From contig CM030707.1 in assembly GCA_017979445.1 (NCBI GenBank), forward strand, positions 19,210,586 to 19,274,585: a stretch of 64,000 nt of DNA, in the 5' to 3' direction. Below, one piece after another: positions 52,701 through 63,745 of the stretch (the first letter of the stretch is position 1; each line of letters opens with the position of its first letter). The position numbers and the translations under genes are program-made. The notes under the pieces were generated by a model, which was given only the letters and a program-made list of their open reading frames with translations, did not search any database and was not told the DNA's origin. The DNA comes from Akebia trifoliata. Its lineage: Eukaryota > Streptophyta > Magnoliopsida > Ranunculales > Lardizabalaceae.

Positions 52701-55700
52701 CTCTAAATGTGTTTCAAGTCCATTGAAACACAATTAGTTGCTGAATTTTTCTGAAATAACTAGAATCACATTTTTGGGATTAAGTGTTTTGGCGTATACA
52801 CTTACACTCTATACTATCGATGAACTAAGTGTTAATAACTGAAGTAAGGCTTAGGAAATATTGAATGTGGGTGAGTACATCATATTTTTAAAGTACCAAG
52901 AACCTAGATACGTGTCTAGTCCAAATTGGATATTAGGTCTGATCTATAGGGGTCTAAGAAGATTAGTAAAGTGGTTGTTCGAGGGTTCATTGTTGAAGTA
53001 GAATCATGTTCTGTCTAAAGGTGTTTTACCTACAGAAGTTATGTTTTCCTTGAATTTTGAAATTCAATTCTCATTAAAATCTCGAAGTAGCACTGATTTG
53101 CATAAGATTACTAATTCTATCAAAATGCGATTTAGGTCAGTTTTGTGTAATTCGAGTGAAAAGAATAGTCACAAATGTTGTAGGGAGATAAAGATAACCC
53201 TTTTGCCTCAAGGTAGTGGAAGTATCTAAGTCAAATTGAAACATGAGTGACTAGGTCATTCATTTTTAACCAACACAGTCCTAGGAAACATGTAACATAT
53301 CTAAATATATGTCCAAAGGTAATATTCGATGAGGCACCTTGTCCGCTCATACAGGGTGGAAAGTTTTAGCTCATAGTAAAACACCCTGATCAATTCGGAT
53401 TAACCCCTAGTACAAATTGAAATAACAAAACAAAACTCTCTTAAAGTTAAAATTTGTGACATTAGTCATGGTTCCTTGTCAATACAATTATGAATGGACT
53501 TACTATTCAGAGGCATTTGACTTGAATAGAGCCCTTGATTGGCTCTAACTATTCGTAGTGGCGCATGAGTGTTGATATCACTCTAGGATGCATGGACTAT
53601 GATTTTGTACTCACTGAGGACATGTTTAAGGTTCCAACTCCAACTTCTTCGGAATTAGAGAAAGCTCATTATGAAAAGTGGAAAAAAGCCAACAGGATGA
53701 CCATGATAATTATACATGTATCCATTTCAAAATCGCTGCGTGGGAATATCGAAGTCACTAAGACAACTCGAGAGTTATTGGCTATCATCTATAAACAACT
53801 CGTCGCCAACAAGATGTTCCTTCAATACAATTATCTTTCCAGGTTGATGGCCTTAAAGTATGATGGTTCTATAAGTGTTAAGGAACACTTTTTGAGGATA
53901 TCACATCTGGCAATTAGCCTTTGAGAAATTAATATTAATTTTGATGATACTATGCTAGTGCATATAGTAGTTATATCGCTACCTAACTCTTTTGAGACAT
54001 TTAGAGTGAACTATAGTACATAAAAAATAAAATGGGATCTCCATCAGTTGACCACCTTGTATGTGATAGAGAAGGAATGTCTTAAGGGATTTAGAGCAGA
54101 GTTAGCTTATCTAGCTAAATCTTTTAAAAGTAAAAGGTCTTTCAAGAAAGAAGGAAAGAATGATCAAAGTTCAAGAAGCAAATGAAAGTTTGAGAAAGCA
54201 TCAAGGAAAATGTCTGGGAAAATTAAAAATCTTGATTGTTGGTTTTGCAAGAAATAGGGTCATGACAAGCAGGATTGTTGCAAATATAAAGAACGGATAA
54301 AGAAAAACAAAGGTATTAATATCAGTTTAGTATTTTTTGAATCCAATCTGATAGATGTTCTAGCAAATTCTTGGTGGATTGACTCAGGTGCATTTGTACA
54401 CATCACCCATTCTTTGTAGGGGTTCAACAGCCGGAGAAACCCCATACCAGAAGATAGGTTGTTCTTTAGGAACTCAGAAACATTGGAGGTCGAGGCCATG
54501 AGGACTTGCAACTTGATTTTAGACTCTGATTTTAATTTGATTTTAAAGGATGTTTTTTATATACCATCATTTAGACGGAATCTGATTTCTATTTCTAAAC
54601 TTAATGTTTGTGGTTTTAGATTTTTGTTTAGAAATGCTAACTTGTCTATTTATTCTGATATGGATGTTATTGGTTGTTGAATGGGTAATATCAGATATCA
54701 TTAGATAGTTCTTTTACTTCATCTCTATTATGTGTTTCTTCCATATCCAAGCATTCACATTCAATAGGGAATTCTTCCATATTGTGGCATAAAAGGTTAT
54801 GCATATCTTGAAAAGAAGGTTAGATATGTTGGTCAAAGAAGGCATTCCACCCTCTTTCGATTTTTCATATTTTTTTATATCTATGGATTGCATCAAAGGC
54901 AAAATGCCCAAGAAGCAGAAGTTCAAGGTCACTAAAACCTCTGGGTTGTTAGATTTAATTCATATGGACATATGTGTGTCACCTACCCCTACTCGTGATG
55001 GTCAACGGTACTTTATTAGCTTCATAGATGATTTCTCTAAATATGTGTATGTTTATTTAATTCATCATAGGTCAAAAGCTCTAGATGTTTTTAAGGTATA
55101 CTAGTTAAAAGTTGAGAAACAATTAGATCAAAAGATCAAAACAAATTGTTCAAATAAAATAGGAAAGTATTATGGGAAGATGACTCAAGATGGTGTCAAC
55201 CATGGATCATTCATAAAGTATCTAAGAGAACAGGGGATCGTACCTCAATACACTACTCCAGGAACACCAAAACAAAATGGTGTTGTCGAAAGAAGGAATC
55301 ATACTTATCAAGTTGCTTTTCAGAGCATGATGAGTCATTTAGATCTGCTAGAGTCTTTATAGGTTAAAACATTGAAGTTTATAGTACATATTCTAAATCA
55401 AATTTCGTGTAAAGTTGCACCAAAAATTTCATTCAAGATCTAGATTGGAAGGAAGCCTTCACTTCATTACATCCATTTTTGGGGATGTCCTGCAAAATTT
55501 AAGTTGTATAATCCAGAGATTAAGAAATTTGACCCCTAGGACCACATCATGTATCTTTATTGGTTATCCTAACAGGTCCAAGGGCTTTAGGTTTTATTGT
55601 CCATCTAGACCAATGGAGATTACTGAAACCAGTCATGCCAAATTTCTTGAGGATGTCCAGGATAGTGGGAGTTTGAAGCATTATAAGATTATTTCTCTAA

Positions 55701-58700
55701 GTCTATGAAGAGTACTCTTTTATTTACTCTCCCTGTGGGTTTTTTATACCTTCAAACTCTACCTTTTCCCCTCCTAGAGCTACAGATGAGATCATTGCAA
55801 TTTAGGATATAGTCCATTCACCATTTGTTCCTATTAAGGAACTAGTTCATCCACAGACAATCCTTTCTATTTATAAACCTATCCCTTTGCGAAGATCTTC
55901 TAAAGAGCGCAGATCTGCAATTACAGTTGATTATAAAGTATATTTTCAAGAAGATGAATTGAGAAATCTAAATGTAGATGATCCTTTATCATTTATAGAA
56001 TCCATGAAAAATAATGAATCTCAACACTAGCAAGAGGCCAAGAGAGAAGATTTGCAATCTATAGAAAGAAATCATGTATGAGAAGTTGCAGTTCTTCCAA
56101 AGAATCGTAAGGTTATTGACTGCAAGTCGATTTTTAAGATAAAGAGAGACTCAGAAGGAAAAAAAATTGAAAGGCTCAAGGCAAGGTTAGTTGCAAAAGG
56201 TTTCAAGCAGAAATCAAGTATTGATTTCTTAGAGATCGTCTTTCTCATCTCATCTAAGGATTCTCTAAGAATTATTCTTGCCATAGTCACTTATTATAAT
56301 GTAGAACTACACTAGATGGATGTAAAGACAATCTTCCTTAATGGTAACTTTGATGACTCAGTCTAACGGATTAACAATTCAAGGCAATGAGCACATGGTG
56401 TGCAGTCTAAAGAAATTCATATATAGACTGAAACAAGCCTTTAGGCAGTAGTACCTAAAATTTGATCAAGTTGTTGTTAGGTATGGGTTCAAGGAAAATG
56501 TGGTGGATAAATGTATTTACCTCAAGGTCAGCAGGAGTAGATTTGTGATCTTTGTTTTTTATGTGGACGATATCTTACTTGTCAACAACGATATTCATTT
56601 ATTTCATGATATGAAACATTTTTTATCGTCAAGTTTTGACATGAAGGACATGGGGAATGGCAAATATGTCTTGGGGATCAAAATTCATAAAGATCGTTCT
56701 GTTGGGTTACTGGGTTTGTTCTAGAAAGCTTATGTTGAAAAAGTTCTCAAGAGATTTCACATGTAGTCTTGTGTACCTGGTGAAACCCCAATGGTCAAAT
56801 GTGACCATTTTAGTGAGAAACAATGCCCCAAGAACCAAATCGAAAGAGACCAGGTAGATTCAAAAGTATATGCTTCAACGGTTGGAAGTCTGATGTATGC
56901 AATGATTTGCATTCAATCAGATATCAGCTATGTTGTTGGCATGCTTGGTAGAATCAAAAAAATCTTAATATCGATCATTGGAAAGTAGTGAAAAATGTAT
57001 TCAGGTACCTATAGAGGACAAAAGATTTTATGTTGGTTTGCAAGAGGTCAAGCGAGCTTAAAGTAATCGATTATTCAGACTCGGATTTTGCTGGATATTT
57101 CGATACTCAAAAGTCTACTTCTGGATATATTTTTACATGATTTGTTCCTGGCTTCTTGGTTTTTAGATCCTTTGTATATCTTCAACATAAGATTGGCTTG
57201 AGTGTGGAGCACAAACACCTTGTGGTTATGTGTAGTTGATGGACAGATTTTGGATTTTTGATATATTTTCAACAGTTCTCCCCTCTCCAACAGATTGGTC
57301 CTTTGGAGTAGTTGATTAGTTAACATGGTATTAGAGCACTAGGTTCGTATAGGTTACAGGTTCAATTCTTGTCACCCTTATGGGTGAGGGGAAGTGTTGA
57401 GAGTATATTGTCCTCCACTCTCAGGTATATCGTTCCCCACTTAAGCCTATGACCCTCTTATATTCATAGTTCTCCACTCTCCAACAGATTAGTCTTTTGT
57501 AGTAGTTGGTTGGTTAATATACCAAGCAGTTCCTTATGAGATCACCTTCTTCCTTCCTAGTGTCAAATCAATTTCTCAAGACATAGGTCTAAAATCAAGA
57601 ATGGTTCTTGCATAGAACGTCATTTTTGCCTCCATCTACTTCCCCACACTAATCTAAGTTTTCCAAAAAAAATTGAAATGGCCAAATTCACTAAGTAGCC
57701 AGCAGCATGGTGGAGATAATGAGGTGTTTAACACCTTTCCCATTCTTCAACCGAGTCCCCTTACCAAATCTCTATGATTCGATCATCAAAGTCATTTTTC
57801 CTTGAAAAGTTCTTTAAAAAATTATAGTTTTGGGTGCCATTCACTACGTGAAAACTAGAAAATTTGATAGAAAATTTTGACGGGGCCAAGGCCCAAGAAA
57901 TTTAGAAACTGAATATTGATAGTCTAGAACCATCAAAATTCTTGATGTTCCTAGATTTGACTGCTTAGAGCTGTCAAATTTCTCCCATCCGTCATTAATT
58001 TGACAGTTTTGACACATCGAAGAAAAAAAAAATTGACAACGAAAAATTCGATGCCAATTCGACCTCTTGGTCCATCGAATTTTATGAAATTTGATGGCCC
58101 AAGGCCGTCAAATTTGGGATTTTTTCACATTGTGATTCACACCCTAGAACAATGAATGGTGAATTTTAAGTGGTATGTGATTTTCCTAATTGAACCCCAC
58201 ATAACTACACAAACCCTTACCAAATTCCTTTCTCTTTAATGATTTATACGTGGCAAACAAACCTTGGAAAATATCTCGATCAGTTCTTAATTGGGTTCTT
58301 GAAATATTACACATATGATGGATGTTCCTTTCCGTCGTTGTATAGCAATGTTACTTGCTTCCACCATTTTCGATGTTTTTGCTAGGAGTAGGGTGTTGAA
58401 GATGACATGGTACAAACAACTTCTCCATATCCAATCCTTACTATAGAAGAAACCTTTACTCCCTGAAGTGCACCACCTATTCTCCGGTGTTAAAAAGTTG
58501 AAGAGATGTTGTTTCATGCTTGGTTGTTTTTAGTGGATCTAAATTTTCCACATATCCAATAGTCCAAGCCCTCTAGCCCAAATCCCATTTGTCTCACCTA
58601 GCCTAAATACTCCTTCCAGTCCCAAATTAATTCAAATATGGTTAGTACATTACCAATTCCAATTCCAATCCCAATCCCATTCACTCGACCTAACCTTCAA

Positions 58701-61700
58701 TTCAAAGTCCAAGATATCCTTTTTGTGGTTAGAAGAGAGAGAGAGAGAACCTTCATTGCTTAAAGATATATATCCTAAAACTCTTCTTATCCGAAAGATC
58801 CTCTGGATCTCTCATAATCATTCTCATCATGGTCCATATGGGTCCATTCCCATTTTTAAGGCCTAGTAGAGGTAATTGCCAATGATTGAGCTCATGATGG
58901 AGTCAACATTGAACTCATTTTTCTGGACCTTTAAGAGGGAACATTTTCTAATTAAAATCCAAGCAGTTTCGATCTAGCCTAAACCAATCGAGACCCAATC
59001 AAGGTCCATTTGAGTTGGGCCATTTTCTCTTCATTCTCTATTACTCATTTGTATACATCATTTTTCTCGGGTGAACACTTTATTTTTTGCAAAACGTATT
59101 TCAATAGCCTAACTTGTTCAACAACAAGGACTTGGATATGTAGAATCTACATCTATGTCTGCGTTCTTGAAGTTAATTGATTTCAGAAAACTCATAATGA
59201 TTATTGATAACCATGAGTGAGAGTGAGAGTGTTCTGGACCATTGTAGTTAGTTGTATTGTGCTACATCATATCAAATAGGATTAGATATGATTATCTAAA
59301 AGTTTGAGGTTAGATTGATAAAGCCCATCTCTAGAAGGATTTGTTTTCTATATAAACTTTATTCAGGTTCTATAATTATTATCCAAGAATAATCTAAATT
59401 TGTTATTTCACACACACATACACACAAACAAAGTAAAATAAATTTAAGCAAACCTTCTTCTTCAACAACTGAATCTCTTGAAGCATAATTTGCATCTGCG
59501 AGTGAAAACTTTTAATAATTAGAATAACTTATATGTCAAATTGAAACGAAAGTATAACTTCAGAATAGAATAGGTCATATAAAAGTGAATAGGAAAATGC
59601 TGAAGTGACTGCGTGGAACATTGCGTTTCACAATGTGTTGATGTGGAGATGCACACAGAACCATGGATGCTTTTCCTTGAGATACAAGTGAAAAAATCTA
59701 TGGTATTGTGTGCACCTCCATGTTAGCACTACGTGAAACGCAGTGTCCTATGCAGTCACTCTAGCACGACTCAAATGAATAAGATAATACGAGTAAATAA
59801 TGAACTATATACCTTAGTTGTGCGTACATGATATATCCAAATTTCAAGATGCTTTTCCAGTACACGTAATTCATCCAAAGAAATTGCTTCTGGTATGCCT
59901 CTAAACGTATACCTGAGAACATAATATATTAATAATATGCCAATTGCCATACCCCTACTAGTTAGGCCTATAGGTCTATATATATTGGCTAAATATGGGC
60001 TAAAAGTTTCGAAATATGATGATTTTTTGTGAGGATAATCATCCTCACAAAACATCAGCTCATTCTGAAACTTCTAACCCTAATTTATAAGTTGAAGAAT
60101 CGTGGACCGTTATTTTTTACTATAAATTTGTAAACCACTTTTGATGGGATTAGAAAATGGGGTTAGAAGTATTCATAATGGGCTGATTTTTTGTGAGGGT
60201 GATCTCCTTACTATAGAGATCATCCTAAAAAAAAAAATTCAATCCATTCCAAAACTTTTAGTCACATAGGAAAAACTTAGACTATCGAACGTTGTCCATA
60301 TATATATATATGTATGTGGGTCGGGTTGAAGAGCTAGAAACATAGCTAAAGTTGTAGACTGTTTTTTCCTATATGGGCTAAAAGTTTCGGAATGAGCTGA
60401 TTTTTTTTTAGAACGATTTCTATGGTAGGAGATCATCTTGATAAAAAAATCAGCCCATTATGAAATTTCTTACCTCAGTGTACAAGTTTAAGAATCGTGG
60501 ACTGTCAATTTTTACCATTAGTTTGTAAATCACTTTTCATAGGATTAGAAGTTCCGGAATGAGCTGATTTTTTATAAAGATGATCTCCCTTAACACCAAA
60601 GAGGATGGGCAGAGTCCAGTATTCTTAGAAGATAGAGGACTTTATATCTTGACCATAAAGTAACCTTACTTAAAATTGGACACCAACATATATATATATA
60701 CCAAAACCTAGAGAATTTATCTAGAAACTAAATAAATCTAAAGTAAGAAAGTAATCCTTATCAAACAAGATAATCAGAGAAATTCATAATTAAATTTTTA
60801 TTGAAACTAATCCTAAATAGATTCTTTCGAAAAAATCCTAATTCATACTAATTCTAGATAGATACCTTCACATCTAGATACAATAATATGATATGTTATG
60901 GAATGTATTTGTAAGGGTAAACTTACAGATCCTCATCCGAACATACAAGTGTCATCTGGTGAACACCCTAAAATTGCTAATGCAAATGGGAAACTCACTC
61001 GTCTAGTAGGTCGGAGGATGGGTGTGACATTTGAAAAAGTAAGCATATGCTCTGAGCAAACAATCTTGAAACAGTGGTATCCGCCAAGAGAGAATCGCTA
61101 ACAAGGCACTATCTCAATAATCATAAAATTGATGAGACAAAACTAGATCCCTTCTAGGAAAACAACTCTCTAAATGGTTTAGACTGATAGGCAGAGCATG
61201 GGATCTTTATAAGATGGCCAGAGACGATGACAACTTACTTACTACTCCTTAATCAGCCATCCAAAGAGGAAAAAAAAAAAGGAAAATGTACGTAATTTTT
61301 TAACTCAACTTTTATTTTGTGATTGAAAATTGACTTCAACATTAGAGTGGAACTACGTATAGGCTACCCGCCAGAGTTAGAAGACCAAAGGAGACAACTA
61401 AAGACTAATAATCCATACTATGTATCATGATAAGCTGTTAAAAGAGATAATCTTCCTCGCAATGTTAAATGCCATTGTGCCATCCTTAATTACCTTAGTA
61501 CGAAAAAAAAAAAAAAAAAAACATTATTTGCTAAAGAAACAAATATATAGGGCACGGCTTCAGTCCACTTTTTAGTTGGGTAAATCCATATATTTTTGGC
61601 GCACTTGTCCTAAACCTACAATCCATAGTCAGTTTATTTGTCATTTATAATCGTTGGATTTGAACAATTTTTTTACAAGGACTATGACCATATATAGGTA

Positions 61701-62011
61701 CACAAGTTTTCAAGCCCATAATAAAAAAGAGTTGTGCTGGGGTGACACAAACATAGACATGAAGGTGACAAAATGATGTGGTGTTGTGCACGTTACCATA
61801 AATGCTTTTCAGCGAGATACAAGTAAAAAGCATCTACGGTTATGTAGGCACCACCACATCATTTTTGTCACCTTTGTGTCTCCTTTTATGTCATTCCAGC
61901 ATTTTTCAATAAAAAAAAATCATTTTTTAAGTAAGAATTTAAGTTTTACCTGAGACCCTTTTCGAGTAGTTGCATCTCTTCTTTGAGAAAAGTTATCTCA
62001 TTTTCTGACCC
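49691..62011 (-). CDS. AGL12: AGL12/XAL1-like MADS-box transcription factor, exons 3-7 (5' part outside window)
   Basis: AGL12-clade MIKC MADS factors bind CArG boxes as dimers and act in root development and flowering transition. Five minus-strand exons were found by reading splice sites: 62011-61950, 59912-59813, 59495-59454, 50569-50528, 49786-49691. All introns are GT-AG, all phases agree, and lengths 62, 100, 42, 42 bp are exactly the MIKC pattern for exons 3-6. The joined 113 residues give the keratin-like K domain and a short C-terminus. Diagnostic pieces are ISLDELRVLEKHLEIWIYHV, MQIMLQEIQLL and a terminal PLTIPNGIFNF, like the PLTMPSEIFQF end of Arabidopsis AGL12. No stop or frameshift is seen. 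Exons 1-2 (MADS domain, I region) are not within 62012-64000 as far as I can see and should lie past the right edge. Intron 5 is 8884 bp and full of retroelements; introns 3 and 6 hold MITEs. Functional status is inferred from the intact frame. Confidence 0.9.
50001..50166. mobile_element. MITE family 'E', copy 4 (in MADS intron 6)
   Basis: Ends cgagtcgtgctacactgca and 'ggcagtccagca'. The stem includes 'gctggactgagctggactg' and its partner. The core has 'tctcaagatacaagt'. Confidence 0.7.
50238..50502. mobile_element. CACTA-type MITE, copy 2 (in MADS intron 6)
   Basis: 265 bp: left CACAATGTGAAAAAA, right the complement of CACTACGAGAAAA, flanked by TTA on both sides (50235-50237, 50503-50505). 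Terminal CACTA-like bases and a 3-bp duplication are the CACTA hallmarks. No transposase. Confidence 0.88.
50528..50569 (-). CDS. AGL12: AGL12-like exon 6 (42 bp)
   Basis: Acceptor tttaaag|gag (weak polypyrimidine tract), donor ggaaag|gtaaca. Encodes EGILEMANEYLQGK. A CACTA MITE begins 22 bp into the next intron. Confidence 0.9.
51260..51335 (+). mobile_element. TRIM-like element, 5' half of first LTR
   Basis: tgttgagtgtatattttcct through 'ctcttatattcatag' matches the first about 75 bp of the LTR at 57395-57519. The rest of this LTR resumes at about 57266, beyond a Copia element. Confidence 0.75.
51336..57265 (+). mobile_element. Degenerate Ty1/Copia retrotransposon inserted in the TRIM LTR
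   Basis: Plus-strand element inside MADS intron 5. A 5' LTR ends CATCCCACA at 52059. Its start is either TGTTGGAATTTTAATG at 51437 (623-bp LTR, a common Copia opening) or TGATAAAAAG at 51336. The primer-binding site TGGTATCAGAGTC is at 52062-52074. Gag, protease, integrase, RT and part of RNase H follow in that order. The 3' LTR was not found: RNase H breaks off near 57130 and unrelated text runs to about 57265. The element cannot be autonomous. Confidence 0.85.
53530..57135 (+). pseudogene. Copia gag-pol remnant
   Basis: Broken by many stops. Gag: HYEKWKKANRMTMIIIHVS and SRLMALKYDGSISVKEHF (53640-53930). Zinc knuckle CWFCKK(stop)GHDKQDC near 54236-54280. Protease WWIDSGAFVHITHS near 54372-54414. 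Integrase: LLDLIHMDICVSPTPTRDGQ, FIDDFSKYVYVYL (54945-55060) and TPKQNGVVERRNH (55263-55305). RT: KARLVAKGFKQKSSIDF (56180-56232) and FVFYVDDILLVNND (56553-56590) with catalytic DD. RNase H lead-in: YASTVGSLMYAMIC (56868-56910), then DSDFAGYFDTQKSTSGYIF to about 57137. Confidence 0.9.
57266..57519 (+). mobile_element. TRIM-like element: rest of first LTR, PBS, PPT and second LTR
   Basis: First-LTR 3' half about 57266-57325 (ttctcccctctccaacag ... ttaaca), primer-binding site tggtattagagca (57326-57338), about 55 bp of spacer, purine tract gggtgaggggaag (to 57394), second LTR 57395-57519 (125 bp, tgttgagag ... ttaata). With almost no interior and no genes, this is a terminal-repeat retrotransposon in miniature. 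Confidence 0.78.
57520..57841 (-). other. MADS intron 5, no other feature
   Basis: Nothing recognised between the TRIM-like element and the CACTA MITE. Confidence 0.4.
57842..58134. mobile_element. CACTA-type MITE, copy 3
   Basis: 293 bp: starts CACTACGTGAAAACTAG, ends tttttcacattgtg. ATT on both sides (57839-57841, 58135-58137). Opposite orientation to copy 2. Confidence 0.9.
58135..59453 (-). other. MADS intron 5, downstream part
   Basis: No exon or repeat end recognised. An interrupted (ccaatt)n-like microsatellite lies at about 58650-58680 and a (GA)n at about 58733-58746. Confidence 0.4.
59454..59495 (-). CDS. AGL12: AGL12-like exon 5 (42 bp)
   Basis: Acceptor tcgcag|atg, donor gaag|gtttgc. 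Encodes MQIMLQEIQLLKKK. Followed by the 8.9-kb intron. Confidence 0.9.
59594..59771. mobile_element. MITE family 'E', copy 5 (in MADS intron 4)
   Basis: Ends atgctgaagtgactgcgtgg and the complement of 'gcagtcactctagcacgac'. The core 'tgagatacaagtgaaaa' and 'ctatggtattgtgtgcacc' is shared. It ends 41 bp from the exon 4 donor. Confidence 0.75.
59813..59912 (-). CDS. AGL12: AGL12-like exon 4 (100 bp)
   Basis: Acceptor ttctcag|gtat, donor ctaag|gtatat. Completes an Arg codon, then reads YTFRGIPEAISLDELRVLEK and on to YHVRTTK, the most diagnostic K-domain part for the AGL12 clade. Confidence 0.92.
59990..60299. mobile_element. Diverged MITE of the A/B double-hairpin family (MADS intron 3)
   Basis: 'gattttttgtgaggataatc', 'aatcgtggaccgtta', 'cttttgatgggattagaa' and 'gatctccttactatagagat' follow MITE A/B order. 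Followed by (TA)n. Confidence 0.7.
60317..60593. mobile_element. Second diverged A/B-family MITE, truncated
   Basis: 'ggaatgagctgatttttttt', 'aagaatcgtggactgtca' and 'ccggaatgagctgatttttt' in family order. It stops mid-way through the second hairpin at about 60593. Next to copy at 59990 across (TA)n, as for the tandem B copies. Confidence 0.68.
60594..61727. other. MADS intron 3, unassigned
   Basis: Holds a 67-codon plus-strand frame (60898-61101: ...ANGKLTRLVGRRMGVTFEK...) that I do not recognise; it lies antisense inside the intron and may be a retroelement scrap. A poly(A) tract lies near 61503. Nothing else supported. Confidence 0.35.
61728..61902. mobile_element. MITE family 'E', copy 6 (in MADS intron 3)
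   Basis: Ends gagttgtgctggggtgacac and the complement of 'tgtcattccagca'. Long stem (aaatgatgtggtg against caccacatcattt). The core has 'gcgagatacaagtaaaaag'. About 48 bp from the exon 3 donor. Confidence 0.78.
61950..62011 (-). CDS. AGL12: AGL12-like exon 3 (62 bp)
   Basis: Acceptor ggagcag|ggg and donor ctcag|gtaaaac on the minus strand. Encodes GSENEITFLKEEMQLLEKGL, the start of the K domain with heptad hydrophobics; ends in phase 2. Confidence 0.88.
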
Positions 62012-63745
62012 CTGCTCCAAAAAAATAAAAAAAAATTTACTAAATACAAAGTGAAGAAAAATGTTTTCTTTAACTCGAAAATTAAGTAGTAAATGCCAAA
62101 TATTGAAAGATTTCTAACGTAGTGAGTCGATAAAACCCGCTAAGATAAGTAGTATTATTAAATCAGGCCTATGTTACCTGGGTAGTTGGTTCGTTTGGTT
62201 CAAATTCAGGTTAGCGGTTCATGGTTCGCCACTCTTGAACAAACCTAATTATTAAAGGTAGTTCGTGATGGATATTTAAATCACTTATGTTAATACCATA
62301 GAAGAAGACTCAGGTCAAGGAGGCATGTCATCAATTTTCAAACAAATGAGTAATATAGACCAAATCTTGAGATTTCTAAATAACTGTTATCTCTAATATT
62401 TGACCAAACCAAGGGGCATTTCTAAAAATCACCAAAAATAAGGATGTTCATTAGGTTTGTTGTTTTCGACGACTCCATTGCGAGTACTATCTGAACTTCC
62501 AACTTCATGGTTCGCTATTATATTAGTAAACTCGGTAACATAGAACCAAACAAAACAACAAGCAATGAAACTAAAGATAGATACAACACCTTGGTACTCT
62601 GATTTATTTAAGGGAAGAAGTTCGTTTAACCTACTTAAATTTGATCTATAAGAAGCATGATTTTTAAATTTTACAGGTCAAATTAAAATATAATGAGTCA
62701 AACCATCAAATTTGAATCTATCCTAACCATGTTTAAAAACTCAACTAATCAAACTCAATCAAGTTGAGTTAACTCAATTGAATTCAAGTATAAATGACCA
62801 ATTGATTTGATTAATAATTACTTGATAAGTAAATTAGAAAATTGAATTCAAGTATAAATGACCAATTCATTTGATTAATAGTTACCTGAGTCAACTCCAA
62901 ACTTGGCCGAGTTAAGATGTCTTACGTTTTATTTTGTTTTGTTTTTTTTTTTTTTTTTTTATTTAAAGAAGTATGGATATTTTTCTAAAATATTTTTTTA
63001 ATAAATTTTCTATTTTTTGAAAAATATAAATGTTTCTTTCTATTTCTTCAATATTATATGGTATTATTAATTGAGAAAATAGTTTTTCGTGAGGTTTTCA
63101 AGTGATGGGGTTGCAGCTTGAGAGCCGACACGTGGCTTGTGGCTTTTGTTCAGGGTGTCACATCGTGTTTATATGTTTTTAGGGAGCATCAAAAAGTTTT
63201 TAATGCATGCATAGCATCAAGGAATTATCCTCAATTATTTTATTAATATCTTGAAAATTATTGTGTCCAAAGAACGGCTGAGATGGGGAGATCCCTAGGA
63301 TTCTTGAAGACAGCGATCCCTAGGAAAACTGAAATTATCTTTCTGTCTCAGCTGTTTTTTGGTTAGATCCTTGAAAAGTCAAGACTTTTTTTATTTTTTT
63401 CAACCATGATCGGACCCTAGATCAACTCGGTTGGAGTAATTTACATATATTATAAATTAAAAAAATAAATATATGTACTTTTTACCTAAATTGCTTTGGG
63501 GCATGTTTAATTGCATGGAATTGGATTTCAACAAGTACGAGTTGCTTGTAAAAATGAGAATGGAAAAAAATGAATATTATGAGAAAATGAATTTCACCGT
63601 TTGATTGCACGTAGGGAAATATTAAAATGAGATTTAGATTTTAGTATGGTTTTAAAAGTTGTGGAATCAATTTCATACTCAATCAAGTCAACTCAATTCA
63701 ATTGGACTTTTAATTGACACGACCCTAAAATTCAATCGAACTAAC
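62012..63745 (-). other. MADS intron 2 (partial), no exon seen
   Basis: Searched on the minus strand for the I-region exon and MADS exon without success. Contains a weak 'ggttcgtttggttc' repeat (62185-62240), a 48-bp-scale direct repeat (about 62780-62830 and 62838-62885, 'gaattcaagtataaatgacc') and poly(T) at 62941-62960. Confidence 0.45.

Noticed and set aside
59771..60055. 94-codon minus-strand frame as a stand-alone gene
   Set aside because: Only 59813-59912 is coding, as MADS exon 4; the rest is intron read-through.
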